DNA from: Mayfieldus sp963781495
GTDB lineage: Bacteria; Actinomycetota; Thermoleophilia; Solirubrobacterales; 70-9
Assembly (NCBI GenBank): GCA_963781495.1
Contig: CAWAFX010000002.1
Location: 744,001 to 808,000, forward strand
Length of the DNA: 64,000 bases
Reading direction: 5' to 3'
Shown: positions 1 through 9,250 of the stretch, piece after piece
How the letters are laid out: every line of letters begins with the position of its first letter
Numbering within the stretch: position 1 is the stretch's first letter
Made by a program: the position numbers and the translations under genes
Notes under the pieces: generated by a model
The model's database searches: none
What the model was told of the DNA's origin: nothing
Seen by the model: the letters and a program-made list of their open reading frames with translations, nothing else

Positions 1-397
1 GGCCCTCGCCCAGCGCCGTCTCCATCGCCTCGACGTCGATGCCGTCGGCCTCCAGCGGCACCGGCACCCGCTCGACCCCCAGCCGCTCGAGCAGCAAGAG
101 CGTGCGGTCGTAGGAGGGCTGCTCGACGATCACCCGGTCGCCGGGCTCGAGCATGTGCTCGAAGAGCATCGCCCCGGCCTCCAGCGAGCCGTTGGTGACC
201 ATCACCTTCTCGGCTCCGATCCCGTGCCGCTCGGCGATCCATTCGATGAGCCCGGGATGGCCCTCTCCCTTGCCGTAAGACAGGGCGCGCTCCCAGTCGT
301 CGGCGAGCGCCTTGGTCGCCGCCTCGCGCACCGCCTCGACGGGCAGGATGTCGGTCGAGGGGGCGCCGCGGGCGAAGCTGATCAGCTCGGAGGCCAC
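1..397 (-). CDS. PLP-dependent aminotransferase, class I/II (3' end outside window)
   Basis: Only the first ~132 residues are in the window; the C-terminal part, including the PLP-binding lysine, lies beyond position 1. The reading starts at a GTG (395-397) with VASELISFARGAPSTDILPV, followed by SYGKGEGHPGL and MVTNGSLEAGAML. These are the N-terminal marks of fold-type I aminotransferases of the LysN/MocR-like type (2-aminoadipate or aromatic aminotransferase-like). It would transfer an amino group from an amino acid to a 2-oxoacid in the cytoplasm; the substrate cannot be told. It lies 33 bases downstream of sucD on the same strand and could be cotranscribed with it. The start is the only good candidate close to sucD. 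Confidence 0.8.
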   Translation of the reverse strand, partial: MASELISFARGAPSTDILPVEAVREAATKALADDWERALSYGKGEGHPGLIEWIAERHGIGAEKVMVTNGSLEAGAMLFEHMLEPGDRVIVEQPSYDRTLLLLERLGVERVPVPLEADGIDVEAMETALGEG

Positions 398-430
398 GTG
401 GCCGAGGCTAGCAACCGCGGCCGCGGCCGG

Positions 431-1306
431 CTAGGCGCGGGCGCCGAGGGTTTCGACCGCGAGCCGGGCGGTCTCGGTCGGGCTGCGGCCAACCGAGACA
501 CCCTTCGCCTCCAGCGCCTCCTTCTTGGCCTCGGCGGTGCCGGAGGAGCCGGAGATGATCGCGCCGGCATGGCCCATCTGCTTGCCGGGCGGTGCGGTGA
601 AGCCGGCGATGTAGGCGACGACCGGCTTGGAGACGCTCTCGGCGATGTAGTCGGCGGCCCGCTCCTCCGCGTCGCCGCCGATCTCCCCCACCATCACGAT
701 CAGCTCGGTCTCGGGGTCGGCCTCGAACATCTCCAGGACGTCGATGAAGTCCGAGCCGACGATCGGGTCGCCGCCGATCCCGACGATGCTCGAGTTGCCG
801 AGCCCGGCCTGGGCCAGCTCGTTGCCGATCTGGTAGGTCAGGGTGCCCGACTTGGAGACCACCCCGATCGAGCCGGCCTCGAAGAAATGGGCCGGGATGA
901 TCCCGACGTTGGCCTTGCCGGGCGAGAGCACCCCGGGGCAGTTGGGGCCGATCAGCCGCACGCCGGCCTCCTGCGCCTGCCAGTAGACGCGCAGCATGTC
1001 GAGGACCGGGATCCCCTCGGTGATCGCGATCACCGTCTCGACCCCGGCCTCGATCGCCTCGTTGATCGCCGCGGCGGCGAAGCGGGCCGGGACGAAGACC
1101 ATCGAGGTGTTGGCGCCGTGGGAGACCGCCTCGGCGATCGTGTCGTAGACGGGCACCCCTTCGACCTCCTGGCCGCCCTTGCCCGGCGTCACCCCGGCGA
1201 CCAGGTCGGTGCCGTATTCGCGGTTGCGAAGCCCGTGGAAGCTTCCCTCGCGGCCGGTCAGCCCGGAGACCACCAGCTTCGTCTCGTTGTCGACGATGAT
1301 GCTCAT
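431..1306 (-). CDS. sucD: Succinate-CoA ligase (ADP-forming) subunit alpha
   Basis: This is the alpha subunit of succinyl-CoA synthetase, which makes succinate, CoA and ATP from succinyl-CoA in the TCA cycle. The protein has 291 residues, the usual size. It opens with MSIIVDNETKLVVSGLTGRE, the CoA-binding Rossmann start, has the conserved GPNCPGVLSPG segment, and carries the phosphohistidine motif GHAGAIISG with His246, the same number as in E. coli. The ATG at 1304-1306 overlaps the sucC stop as ATGA, so the two subunits are translationally coupled. A longer reading upstream is open but only shadows sucC. Confidence 0.97.
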   Translation of the reverse strand: MSIIVDNETKLVVSGLTGREGSFHGLRNREYGTDLVAGVTPGKGGQEVEGVPVYDTIAEAVSHGANTSMVFVPARFAAAAINEAIEAGVETVIAITEGIPVLDMLRVYWQAQEAGVRLIGPNCPGVLSPGKANVGIIPAHFFEAGSIGVVSKSGTLTYQIGNELAQAGLGNSSIVGIGGDPIVGSDFIDVLEMFEADPETELIVMVGEIGGDAEERAADYIAESVSKPVVAYIAGFTAPPGKQMGHAGAIISGSSGTAEAKKEALEAKGVSVGRSPTETARLAVETLGARA

Positions 1307-2445
1307 GCCTTCGAGAGCTCGACGACCTTCTCGGCCGCGCCGAGCATCGTCTCCTCGACCGTCAGGTTCGGGATCCCGGCCTCGGCCAGCAGCCTCAGGC
1401 CCTCCTCGGAGTTGGTCCCGTCCAGCCGTACGACCAGCGGCACCTTGATGTCGATCTGCCTCGAGGCCTCGATGATCCCCTTCGCGACCTCGTCGCAGCG
1501 GGTGATGCCGCCGAAGATGTTGAACAGCACCGCGGTGACGTTGGGATCGGAGGTGATCACGGTCAGCGCGTCGACGATCGCGTCCGCCTTCGAGCCGCCG
1601 CCCGCATCGAGGAAGTTGGCCGGCTCGCCGCCCGCCTGGGCCACGACGTCGAGGGTCGACATGCAAAGGCCGGCGCCGTTGCCGAGAATCCCCACGTTGC
1701 CGCCCAGCTTCACGTAGGTGAGCCCCTTCTCCTTCGCCATCTTCTCCTGCGGGTCCTGGGCCGAGCTGTCCTCCATCTCGGCCAGGTCCTCGTGGCGGAA
1801 GAGGGCGTTGTTGTCGATCGTCATCTTCGAGTCCAGGGCGATGACCCGGCGATCCTCGGTGGCGATCAGCGGGTTGACCTCGATCAGGGTCGCGTCCTCG
1901 GCCAGCACCACCTCGTGCAGCTCCATCAGCAGCTTGGCCACCTGGTCCTGGACGTCCTCGTCGATCTTGGCGTCGGCGGCGAGCTGTCCGGCGCGCTCGG
2001 GGCCGAAATCCTCGCCGGGCTCGATGTGGCGCTGTACCAGCGCGTCGGGATCGGTCTCGGCCATCTCCTCTACGTCCATGCCCCCCATCGCCGAGAGCAT
2101 CGCCAGCAGCTTCTTCTCCGAGCGGTCGAGGATGATCGAGGCGTAGTACTCCGAGGCGATCTCGGAAGCCTGCTCGACCCAGAGGTCGTAGACGGTGAAG
2201 CCGCGGATGTCCATGCCGAGGATCGCCTCCGCGTGCTCGCGGGCCTCGGCCGCGTCCTTGGCGATCTTGATCCCGCCCGCCTTGCCGCGCTTGCCGATCG
2301 CCACCTGAGCCTTGATAACGCAGGGAAAGCCGATCTCGTCCGCCGCCGCAACCGCGTCGTCGACGGTCGCCGCGTGGCGCCCCTCCGGCACCGGCACGTC
2401 GTGCTTGGCGAAGAGCTGCTTTCCCTGATACTCGAGCAGGTCCAT
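1303..2445 (-). CDS. sucC: Succinate-CoA ligase (ADP-forming) subunit beta
   Basis: The beta subunit (380 residues) carries the ATP-grasp fold and partners SucD. It begins MDLLEYQGKQLFAKHDVPVP, typical for the family. EVNPLIATEDRRVIALDSKM holds the Mg-nucleotide ligands, and VLFNIFGGITRCDEVAKGI is the conserved C-terminal CoA-ligase segment. It is first in the sucCD pair. The upstream gap to the divergent HAD gene (2446-2551) must carry promoters for both directions; I see no clear -10/-35 match there. Confidence 0.97.
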   Translation of the reverse strand: MDLLEYQGKQLFAKHDVPVPEGRHAATVDDAVAAADEIGFPCVIKAQVAIGKRGKAGGIKIAKDAAEAREHAEAILGMDIRGFTVYDLWVEQASEIASEYYASIILDRSEKKLLAMLSAMGGMDVEEMAETDPDALVQRHIEPGEDFGPERAGQLAADAKIDEDVQDQVAKLLMELHEVVLAEDATLIEVNPLIATEDRRVIALDSKMTIDNNALFRHEDLAEMEDSSAQDPQEKMAKEKGLTYVKLGGNVGILGNGAGLCMSTLDVVAQAGGEPANFLDAGGGSKADAIVDALTVITSDPNVTAVLFNIFGGITRCDEVAKGIIEASRQIDIKVPLVVRLDGTNSEEGLRLLAEAGIPNLTVEETMLGAAEKVVELSKA

Positions 2446-2551
2446 AAGAGCCGCGCGAGGTTATCCCAAGGGCGGCTGGGCGGAGCCTGTCGGGCCCGAA
2501 AGCGAACGCTTGCGATAATGCCGCGCTCGCGCAAACGCGAATCGCCTGCAG

Positions 2552-3238
2552 ATGCCGCTTCCAAGCCTAAAAACAATCAACTGGGTGACCACCGACTGCT
2601 ACGGGACCCTGATCGACTGGGAGAAGGGAATCCTGGATGCGTTCAGGGCCGAGGCCGAGAAGGACGGCTTCAGCTTCGAGGAGAAGCCGTTCATGGACCG
2701 CTTCTTCGAGGTCCAGGCCGAGATCATGGCCGGCTCATACGAGCTCTACGCCGAGGTCCTGCGCCGCACCGCGGTCAAGGTCGCCGGTGAGATCGGCTGG
2801 GAGCTCGAGCCCTCCCGGGCCCAGTTCCTGCCCGACAGCGTCGAGCGCTGGCCTGCCTTCCGCGAGGCCAACGCGGCCATGGACAGACTGAAGAAGAAGT
2901 ACGACATCGGGATCATCACCAACACCGACGACAAGCTGCTCGGGATCTCGCGCCGTCATCTGCGCACCGAGCTCGACCTCGTCGTCACCGCCCAGCAGGT
3001 GCGCAGCTACAAACCCGACAACACCCATTTCCGCGAGGGCGCGCGCCGGATCGGCGGCAAGAAGGGCTGGCTCCACATCGGTTCCGGCTACGAGAACGAG
3101 GTCGCCCCCTGCCTGAAGATGAACGTGCCGGTGATCTGGGTCAACCGCCACGGCGAGAAGCTCGAGGGGCGCAAGGCCCCGACGGCGACGGTCAAGAACC
3201 TGCGCGAAGCGGCGAAGAAGCTCGGCGCCGGCGGCTAG
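2552..3238 (+). CDS. HAD-family hydrolase, haloacid dehalogenase-like
   Basis: This is a 228-residue cytoplasmic HAD hydrolase. Motif I is TTDCYGTLIDW with Asp15 as nucleophile, motif II is IGIITNTDD, and motif III/IV appears as SYKPDNTHFREGARRIG and HIGSGYENEVAPC. The DCYGTLIDW form is characteristic of the (S)-2-haloacid dehalogenase-like subgroup, many members of which are phosphatases rather than dehalogenases. The substrate is unknown. It is divergent from sucC and convergent with the acetyltransferase gene, with only 7 bases between the stops. The ATG has a weak ribosome binding site. Confidence 0.85.
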   Translation: MPLPSLKTINWVTTDCYGTLIDWEKGILDAFRAEAEKDGFSFEEKPFMDRFFEVQAEIMAGSYELYAEVLRRTAVKVAGEIGWELEPSRAQFLPDSVERWPAFREANAAMDRLKKKYDIGIITNTDDKLLGISRRHLRTELDLVVTAQQVRSYKPDNTHFREGARRIGGKKGWLHIGSGYENEVAPCLKMNVPVIWVNRHGEKLEGRKAPTATVKNLREAAKKLGAGG

Positions 3239-3245
3239 GGCCCAC

Positions 3246-3716
3246 CTACAGCCAACAGGTCAAGTACAGGTTGCGCCCGCCCTCGAAGCGATGGGCGACC
3301 ACGCTGGAGAAGCCGAGCGACTCATAGAGGCCGATCGCGTTCTGGTTGTTCTCGTTCGCGTCGAGCTGGATGCGCCTGCAGCCGCGCTCGCGGGCGCGGC
3401 CGAGGCAGGCTTCCGTCAGGGACCGCCCGATGCCCGCCCCGCGCTCGTCCTCGGCCACGTAGAGGTCCTCCAGCCAGGCGTCGTCGGTACCGGTCCAGAC
3501 CGACGGCCGGAAGCGCAGCTGCGCGAAGCCGACCGCGGGACGCCCGGCCAGCAGGAACTCGGTGCGCGGGTCGTCGATCAGCTCGGCGACGACCCGGGAG
3601 ATCTGCGAATCGCTCGGCTGGTCCTCGGCGTAGAAGTCCCTGAAGCCGGCGAACATGGTGCTGACCTCGTCCTCGTCGCCAGGGCAGGCGAGGCGGATCT
3701 CGGGAGCCTTGCTCAC
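3246..3716 (-). CDS. GNAT-family N-acetyltransferase
   Basis: The protein has 156 residues and a single GNAT domain. The acetyl-CoA binding motif A is ERGAGIGRSL, followed by RIQLDANENNQNAIGLYESLGF, the usual motif B region with the YESLGF signature. It would transfer an acetyl group to an amine; the acceptor is unknown. The GTG start (3714-3716) overlaps the stop of the upstream membrane protein gene as GTGA, so the two are probably coupled, although no functional link is obvious. Confidence 0.9.
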   Translation of the reverse strand: MSKAPEIRLACPGDEDEVSTMFAGFRDFYAEDQPSDSQISRVVAELIDDPRTEFLLAGRPAVGFAQLRFRPSVWTGTDDAWLEDLYVAEDERGAGIGRSLTEACLGRARERGCRRIQLDANENNQNAIGLYESLGFSSVVAHRFEGGRNLYLTCWL

Positions 3717-5860
3717 GGGCCCAGCGGCGCCAGCCGCAGTGCCGGCCCACTGCCGCGCACGGCGTAGATCTGGACCCTGTTGGCGCCCTGGCGCAGAAAG
3801 CGCGGCGGCGCCAGCAGCGAGAAGGTGTCGGTGCCGGCCGAGGCGTAGCTGCGTCCGACCGCGGCGATACGGCCGTCGAGGGCGGCGGCGAGCGCCTCGC
3901 CGGGCCTGCCGCCGTCGATCGTGCCGCGCAGCAGCGAGGCCAGCACCACCGGAGCGCCGGGGTCGACCTTGCGCAGGCGCTGGGGATCGTCGAGGCTCGC
4001 CGTTTCGCTCCCACCCGCGGCCCTCGGCAGCGTCCCCACCGCGCGTCCGATCAGGTCCGCGTTGGGCGCAAAGCGCAGCACCGGCCCCCAGCCGGCGTCG
4101 GTTCCGAACATGCGGCCGATGCGGTCGACGTAGGCGTCGCGCAGCCGCTCGACCCGCCCGAGTGGCAGGCTCGAGGCGCCGCTGGGGCTGTTGGCGACCG
4201 TCACCCGCCCGGCCGGGCAGGGGTAGCGCGGCCAGGGATAGCGGATGCCGAGCAGGCGGGCCTCGGTCGGCAGGATGTCGGTCGTGCAGACGTGGCGGTC
4301 GTCGATCCTGCCGCGCCGCTGCCCGGGGGCCTTGATGAACAGCGGCACCGGGGCGATCTGGCCGAGGTTGGCGTGGGTCGGGTTACGGCGCGGCTGGTGG
4401 GGGATGACCGCGTTGCCGTGATCGGCTGTGACGACGACCAGGGCCCGGTTCCAGAGCCCGCTGCGGCGCAGCTTGGCGATCACCTCGCCCAGCAGGTGGT
4501 CGGTGAAGCCGACCTCGAGCAGGTGGCGCTGCAGGGCGAGGTCGGTGAGCGATTTCGGCCCCAGCCACCTCGAGTCCTCGGCCAACACGTCCTTGAACTC
4601 GCTCGAGAGGTCGGAGTACTTGCGCCCGTCGGGGAAGTGGGTCCAGGGGTAGTGCGGCTTCATCAGGTGGATCAGGTTCAGCGTCCGGCCGCCGCGCAGC
4701 CCGGCGAGGAAGTCGGCCATCCGCCCCGACTCGTCGCCCTTTATCCCCTGCCGGATCGCGACCGCGAGCTGGTCGGCGTTGTCGGGCGCGGAGCGCACCC
4801 GCGGCGCCTGGCTTCCGACCTGGTTGGCGAAGTTGCCGAAAGTGGTGTCGATTGCGGGCAGGTGCTGGCGGATCCCGTTCGGCAGCAGCAGGTGCTCGGA
4901 GACCACCCGCAGGTCGGAGAACAGCGAATCGAGACTGCTGTCCGATGCCGGGCGGTCCTCGTCGCCGCAGAGGCTGACCGGGCAGATGCTGGTCGCCTCC
5001 TCCATGACGTGCATCCGGTACGTGCCTCCGAGCAGGGTGAAGACGCTACGCGGCTGGTCGGCCGAGGTCGGCAGCTCATCCTCCCCCGGGAGGGTCCCGG
5101 TGAGGATCGCCGGCACCGCGCGAGGGGTGAAGCCCGAAACCGTGGTCATCCCCCGGTACCAGGTCGAGTGGCGAGCGAGCTCGGCGAAGGCCGGGTAGCG
5201 CCTGGCGTCGATGCGCCCGGCGCGGTCCATCAGCGAGCCGACCGGGAACTCGTCGAAGACGATCTGCACGACCGGTGTCCGGGAGCGGATCGTGATCGCC
5301 GCCGCCTTTGCCTCGCTCTGCGGCAGGACGAGCTTCGAGACGTCGCTGAACAGCAGGAAGATCGCCAGCACGATCAGCGGCGCCGGAATCAGCACGTCGG
5401 CGATGCCGCGCAAAAAGCGGGTCCGCGCGTAGCCCGCCGCCGCCAGGACCCCGGTCAGAAGCGCGGCGGCGATCAGCAGCCCGCCCGGCCCGTCGACCGG
5501 CCGCTTTAACATCTGCAGCGCGATCGCGGCCACCAGCACGGCCACGAGGCCGAGGTGAAGCCCCCAACGCAGCCGGGGGCTCAGCCGCTCGGCGATCGCC
5601 TCGACGGCGAGCATCGCAAGCGGCGGGACGAGGGTGAAGGCGAAGGAGAAGACGAGGATGTCGGCCGAGCCGTTGCCGCGGGCGACGAAGAAGTCGGCAT
5701 TTCGTCCAAGCAGGTCGAAAAGCGGCTCGGCGAAGGCAAGCGCCCACAGCGCCGCCAGATGCCCCGAGCCGACCAGCAATGAGGGGCGCCCGGGCACAGA
5801 ATTCCGGCCGCCCGCGTTCGGTCGGCGACTCACCGCAGGGATGTTAGGCAGCGCTGCCAC
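3713..5860 (-). CDS. Five-helix membrane protein with alkaline phosphatase/sulfatase-superfamily domain (copy 1)
   Basis: The protein has 715 residues. About five membrane helices fill residues 33-175, followed by a large outside domain of the alkaline phosphatase superfamily. Metal-ligand segment QIVFDEF is at ~199-205, a probable Thr nucleophile sits in GFTPRAVPAILTG (Thr245), and VVVTADHGN is the second metal site. This layout resembles LtaS/OpgB-type phosphoglycerol transferases, but the Thr-Pro-Arg context and C-terminal ~200 residues differ, so a phospho- or sulfo-transferase acting on an envelope polymer is inferred, not shown. It is a full-length paralog of the protein at 9247-11391. 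Divergent from the first sulfatase gene; GTG start at 5860. Confidence 0.75.
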   Translation of the reverse strand: MAALPNIPAVSRRPNAGGRNSVPGRPSLLVGSGHLAALWALAFAEPLFDLLGRNADFFVARGNGSADILVFSFAFTLVPPLAMLAVEAIAERLSPRLRWGLHLGLVAVLVAAIALQMLKRPVDGPGGLLIAAALLTGVLAAAGYARTRFLRGIADVLIPAPLIVLAIFLLFSDVSKLVLPQSEAKAAAITIRSRTPVVQIVFDEFPVGSLMDRAGRIDARRYPAFAELARHSTWYRGMTTVSGFTPRAVPAILTGTLPGEDELPTSADQPRSVFTLLGGTYRMHVMEEATSICPVSLCGDEDRPASDSSLDSLFSDLRVVSEHLLLPNGIRQHLPAIDTTFGNFANQVGSQAPRVRSAPDNADQLAVAIRQGIKGDESGRMADFLAGLRGGRTLNLIHLMKPHYPWTHFPDGRKYSDLSSEFKDVLAEDSRWLGPKSLTDLALQRHLLEVGFTDHLLGEVIAKLRRSGLWNRALVVVTADHGNAVIPHQPRRNPTHANLGQIAPVPLFIKAPGQRRGRIDDRHVCTTDILPTEARLLGIRYPWPRYPCPAGRVTVANSPSGASSLPLGRVERLRDAYVDRIGRMFGTDAGWGPVLRFAPNADLIGRAVGTLPRAAGGSETASLDDPQRLRKVDPGAPVVLASLLRGTIDGGRPGEALAAALDGRIAAVGRSYASAGTDTFSLLAPPRFLRQGANRVQIYAVRGSGPALRLAPLGP

Positions 5861-5970
5861 CTTCCTGCGCGACCGCTACCCTTCCGCAACTTGGGCGGGG
5901 GTGTGCGGTTGTTTTCTCCGACTGCGCGCTTCGCCGAGCCGCACCCTTAACGATGACGCTGCCGAGGTCC

Positions 5971-7644
5971 ATGCACCCGACCTTCCGTGCCCTCGCCGCC
6001 CTGCTGGCGCTCGGCGGTGCGATCGCGGCCGGACTGCTGCTGCGGCCGCAGGGGGCCCCGGCGGCGGCGCGGCCCAACATCGTCGTCATCCAGACCGACG
6101 ACCAGACGCTCGCCGACCTCTACGCCACCTACACCAGCCCGACCACGGGGCAGGTCTTCGCAGTGATGCCGAACATGCTGACGATGCTCGCCGGCCAGGG
6201 AATGACCTTCAACCGCTACTACGTCTCCAATCCCCTTTGCTGCCCTTCGCGGACCACGCTTCTGACCGGAACCTACTCGCACAACAACGGGGTCCTGACC
6301 AACTTCTTCCCCAGCGGCGGCTTCTACAAGTTCGATCTCCAGAACAACCTCGCCGTCTGGCTTCACAACGCCGGCTACAGGACCAGCCACGACGGCAAGT
6401 TCCTCAACCAGTACGGCGACAACGACCCGACCCAGGTGCCCCCCGGCTGGGACGACTGGCACACGGTGATCGGCGACGCGCGGCTGTTCTACGGCTACAA
6501 GACCAACGACAACGGCACCGTCTCCGCCCCGCATGGGGACTTCGACGAGACCGACAAAACCTATCCCCAGCGCGACGCCCCCGGCTGTCCCGACAACCCG
6601 CCGCCGCTTCAGCAGTGCAACTACCTCACCGACGTGATCAACCGGGACGCGCTGGACGCGATCGACAAGTACGCCGCCAGCCCCTTCTATTTGCAGGTCG
6701 ACTACACGACGCCGCATGGCGACATCGTCACCCCGGGCGGACCCGAGCCGGCGCCGCGATACGCCGGCAGCTTCGCCGGGGCGCGGGCGCCGCGGCCGCC
6801 CAACTTCAACGAGCGCGACATGTCCGACAAGCCGGCCTTCGTGCGCCGGAACCCCCGCCTCGGCTTCGGCAAGATCGACTACATCGACCGCCGCTATGAG
6901 AACCGGATCGAGGCGCTGCGCTCGGTCGACGACGGGGTCGGCGAGATCGTCAACCGGCTGGCTTCCGACAACGTCCTCGGCGACACCTACATCGTATTAA
7001 TCTCCGACAACGGCTTCTTCCAGGGCGAGCACCGCTTCGACTCGGCCAAGTTCCTCGCTTACGAGCCTTCGACCCACCTGCCGCTGTTGATCCGCGGCCC
7101 CGGCATCCCGCCGAACACGAAGAGCGGGGCCCTGGTCGGCAACGTCGACCTGGCGCCGACCTTCCTGCAGTGGACCGGTGCCAGCCCGACGATCTCGATG
7201 GACGGGCGCTCGCTGGTCCCCTTCACTCAGGACCCCGCCAAGCGCAACCGGACTCCGATCCTGCTCGAGGGCTTCACCGGCAAGGGCGAGGAGGGTGCCA
7301 ACATGCGCCCGCAGGCGCGGCGGCATGGGCACCACGCGACGATCTCGGTCAAGGCCTCGCCGCGCGACTACGAGGGGGTGCGGATCGGCCGCTACAAGTA
7401 CATCCGCTACCGCAGCGGCTCGAAGGAGCTCTACGACCTCAAGCTCGACCGCTACGAGCTTCACTCGCGCCACCTCGATCCCCGCTACCGGATCGTCAAG
7501 CACTGGTTGGCAAAGTTGCTGCGGCGCCTGGAGGTCTGCTCGGGGGTGAGCTGCCGCAAGCCGGTCAAGGGCAGGATCCCCAACCCGCTGCCCAGGCACA
7601 AGCCGAAACCCAAGCACCATCACGGCCAGCCCCGGGCCGGCTGA
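5971..7644 (+). CDS. Secreted sulfatase, formylglycine-dependent (copy 1)
   Basis: This is an arylsulfatase/N-acetylglucosamine-6-sulfatase-like enzyme that hydrolyses sulfate esters outside the cell. A signal peptide covers about the first 35 residues. The metal site is NIVVIQTDDQT, the catalytic motif is LCCPSRTTLLTG with the CxPSR cysteine that is turned into formylglycine, and SDNGFFQGEHRFDSAKF supplies the Asp-Asn, His and Lys of the active site. No formylglycine-generating enzyme is in the window. I chose the ATG at 5971 because GAGG precedes it; an in-frame ATG at 5953 has no visible binding site. A close paralog follows 13 bases after the stop. Confidence 0.9.
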   Translation: MHPTFRALAALLALGGAIAAGLLLRPQGAPAAARPNIVVIQTDDQTLADLYATYTSPTTGQVFAVMPNMLTMLAGQGMTFNRYYVSNPLCCPSRTTLLTGTYSHNNGVLTNFFPSGGFYKFDLQNNLAVWLHNAGYRTSHDGKFLNQYGDNDPTQVPPGWDDWHTVIGDARLFYGYKTNDNGTVSAPHGDFDETDKTYPQRDAPGCPDNPPPLQQCNYLTDVINRDALDAIDKYAASPFYLQVDYTTPHGDIVTPGGPEPAPRYAGSFAGARAPRPPNFNERDMSDKPAFVRRNPRLGFGKIDYIDRRYENRIEALRSVDDGVGEIVNRLASDNVLGDTYIVLISDNGFFQGEHRFDSAKFLAYEPSTHLPLLIRGPGIPPNTKSGALVGNVDLAPTFLQWTGASPTISMDGRSLVPFTQDPAKRNRTPILLEGFTGKGEEGANMRPQARRHGHHATISVKASPRDYEGVRIGRYKYIRYRSGSKELYDLKLDRYELHSRHLDPRYRIVKHWLAKLLRRLEVCSGVSCRKPVKGRIPNPLPRHKPKPKHHHGQPRAG

Positions 7645-7657
7645 GCGCGGCGGTGCG

Positions 7658-9250
7658 ATGCGACGTCTAGGCGCGACCGCCGCGGTCGCGCTGGCGCTGG
7701 CGGGCCTGGCAGCACCGCCGCCCGCCGCCGCCGCGGCGCGCCCGAACGTCGTCCTGATCCAGACCGACGACCAGAACATGAGCGAGCTCTACGCGCGCAA
7801 GACCGCGCCCGGCGGGGCGACCGAGTACGCGATGCCCAACACCCTGGCGCTGATCGCCGGCGGCGGGATCACCTTCAGCCGCTACTACGTCTCCGACCCG
7901 CTCTGCTGTCCCTCCCGCGCCACCCTGCTCAGCGGCCAGTACGCGCACAACGACGGCGTGCTCGGCAACGGCCCCGGCCCCTTCGGCGGCTATGCGGCGC
8001 TGAACAAGCAGAACAACCTCGCCCCCTGGCTGCAGGGCGGGGGCTACCACACGATCCACATCGGCAAGTTCCTCAACTACTACGGCCAGCCTCCGGTCTC
8101 AAATCCCTCCGAGGTGCCTCCCGGCTGGAGCGACTGGGAGTCGCTGGTCGGCGAGGACTCGACCCATTACTACTACGGCTACCGGCTCGACGACAACGGC
8201 GCGGTCCAGGGCCCGTTCGGCGACGTCACCTACGCCCGCCGCGATCCGCCCGGCTGCCCGGACGCCCCGCCGGCCGGCGGCAGCTGCGACTACCAGACCG
8301 ACCTCCTCACCCGGCGCGCCGTTCAGCAGATCGATGCCTCCGCCGGCGGCGGGCCGTTCTACCTCGAGCTCGACTACACGGCCCCGCACGGCGACCTGCG
8401 CCCTCCCTGGGGCCCGGAGCCGGCGCCGCGCCACTACGACAGCTGGTCCTCGGTACCGCTGCCGCGGCTGCCGGGCTTCAATGAGCGCGACGTCTCCGAC
8501 AAGCCGCGCTTCATCCGTGCCCTGCCGCGGCTCAACCTGGTCAAGATCGCCGACGCGCGGCAGGAGTGGCAGAAGGAGGTCGAGTCGCTGCGGGCAGTCG
8601 ACGACGGGGTCGGGAAGATCATCGGCGCCCTGGCCGCCAGCGGCCAGCTGGCCGACACCTATGTCCTCTTCACGACCGACAACGGGTTCTTTCAGGGCGA
8701 GCACCGGATCCGGCGCTCGAAGTTCCTGCCCTACGAGCCCTCGGCCCATGTCCCGTTTCTGATCCGGGGGCCGGGGATCGCGCCCGGGACCAGCAGCGGC
8801 GAGCTGGTCTCCAACGTCGACATCGCCCCCACCGTCCTCGCGGCGAGCGGCGCCCATCCCAGCGTCGCCGAGGATGGCCGCTCGCTGCTGCCCTTCGCCC
8901 GCCACCCGGCCCGGCGCAGCCGGCGCCCAATCCTGCTCGAGGGCTTCACCCGCGCGGTCCAGGGCTCGACCTCACGGCCCGCCGCTTCGGCCTCGAGCCT
9001 GGAGGCGCCGATCCGCGACTACGGCGGAATCCGGATCGGGCCCTACAAGTACGTGCGCTACGCCGGCGGCCCGCGCGAGCTCTACGACCTCGCCGACGAC
9101 CCCTCCGAGCTTCACTCGCGCGCCGCCGACCCGCGCTATCGCGCCGTCCGCGTCTTCCTCGGCCGAGCGCTGCGCCACCTGCGGCGCTGCGCCGGCGCCG
9201 CCTGCAGCCGGCCGCTGCGGGCGAAGATCCCGCAGCCCAGAAGGCGCTAG
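7658..9250 (+). CDS. Secreted sulfatase, formylglycine-dependent (copy 2)
   Basis: This 530-residue protein is a tandem paralog of the preceding sulfatase, colinear along its length. The signal peptide ends near AAAAARPN. NVVLIQTDDQN gives the metal ligands, LCCPSRATLLSG the formylglycine cysteine, and TTDNGFFQGEHR the second active-site part. It lacks the basic His/Lys-rich tail of copy 1. Both copies probably act on the same kind of sulfated glycan or ester outside the membrane; the substrate is not visible. Its stop overlaps the stop of the convergent membrane protein gene within the sequence CTAG. Confidence 0.9.
   Translation: MRRLGATAAVALALAGLAAPPPAAAAARPNVVLIQTDDQNMSELYARKTAPGGATEYAMPNTLALIAGGGITFSRYYVSDPLCCPSRATLLSGQYAHNDGVLGNGPGPFGGYAALNKQNNLAPWLQGGGYHTIHIGKFLNYYGQPPVSNPSEVPPGWSDWESLVGEDSTHYYYGYRLDDNGAVQGPFGDVTYARRDPPGCPDAPPAGGSCDYQTDLLTRRAVQQIDASAGGGPFYLELDYTAPHGDLRPPWGPEPAPRHYDSWSSVPLPRLPGFNERDVSDKPRFIRALPRLNLVKIADARQEWQKEVESLRAVDDGVGKIIGALAASGQLADTYVLFTTDNGFFQGEHRIRRSKFLPYEPSAHVPFLIRGPGIAPGTSSGELVSNVDIAPTVLAASGAHPSVAEDGRSLLPFARHPARRSRRPILLEGFTRAVQGSTSRPAASASSLEAPIRDYGGIRIGPYKYVRYAGGPRELYDLADDPSELHSRAADPRYRAVRVFLGRALRHLRRCAGAACSRPLRAKIPQPRRR

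Noticed and set aside
155..1717. Long open frame on the plus strand opposite sucD/sucC
   Set aside because: It is an antisense shadow caused by high GC3; the minus strand codes a perfect SucD and SucC.
3713..5860. Naming the five-helix proteins lipoteichoic acid synthases
   Set aside because: The topology fits, but the nucleophile context (TPRAVPA) and C-terminal domains differ from LtaS, and high-GC actinobacteria of this type are not known for classical lipoteichoic acid.
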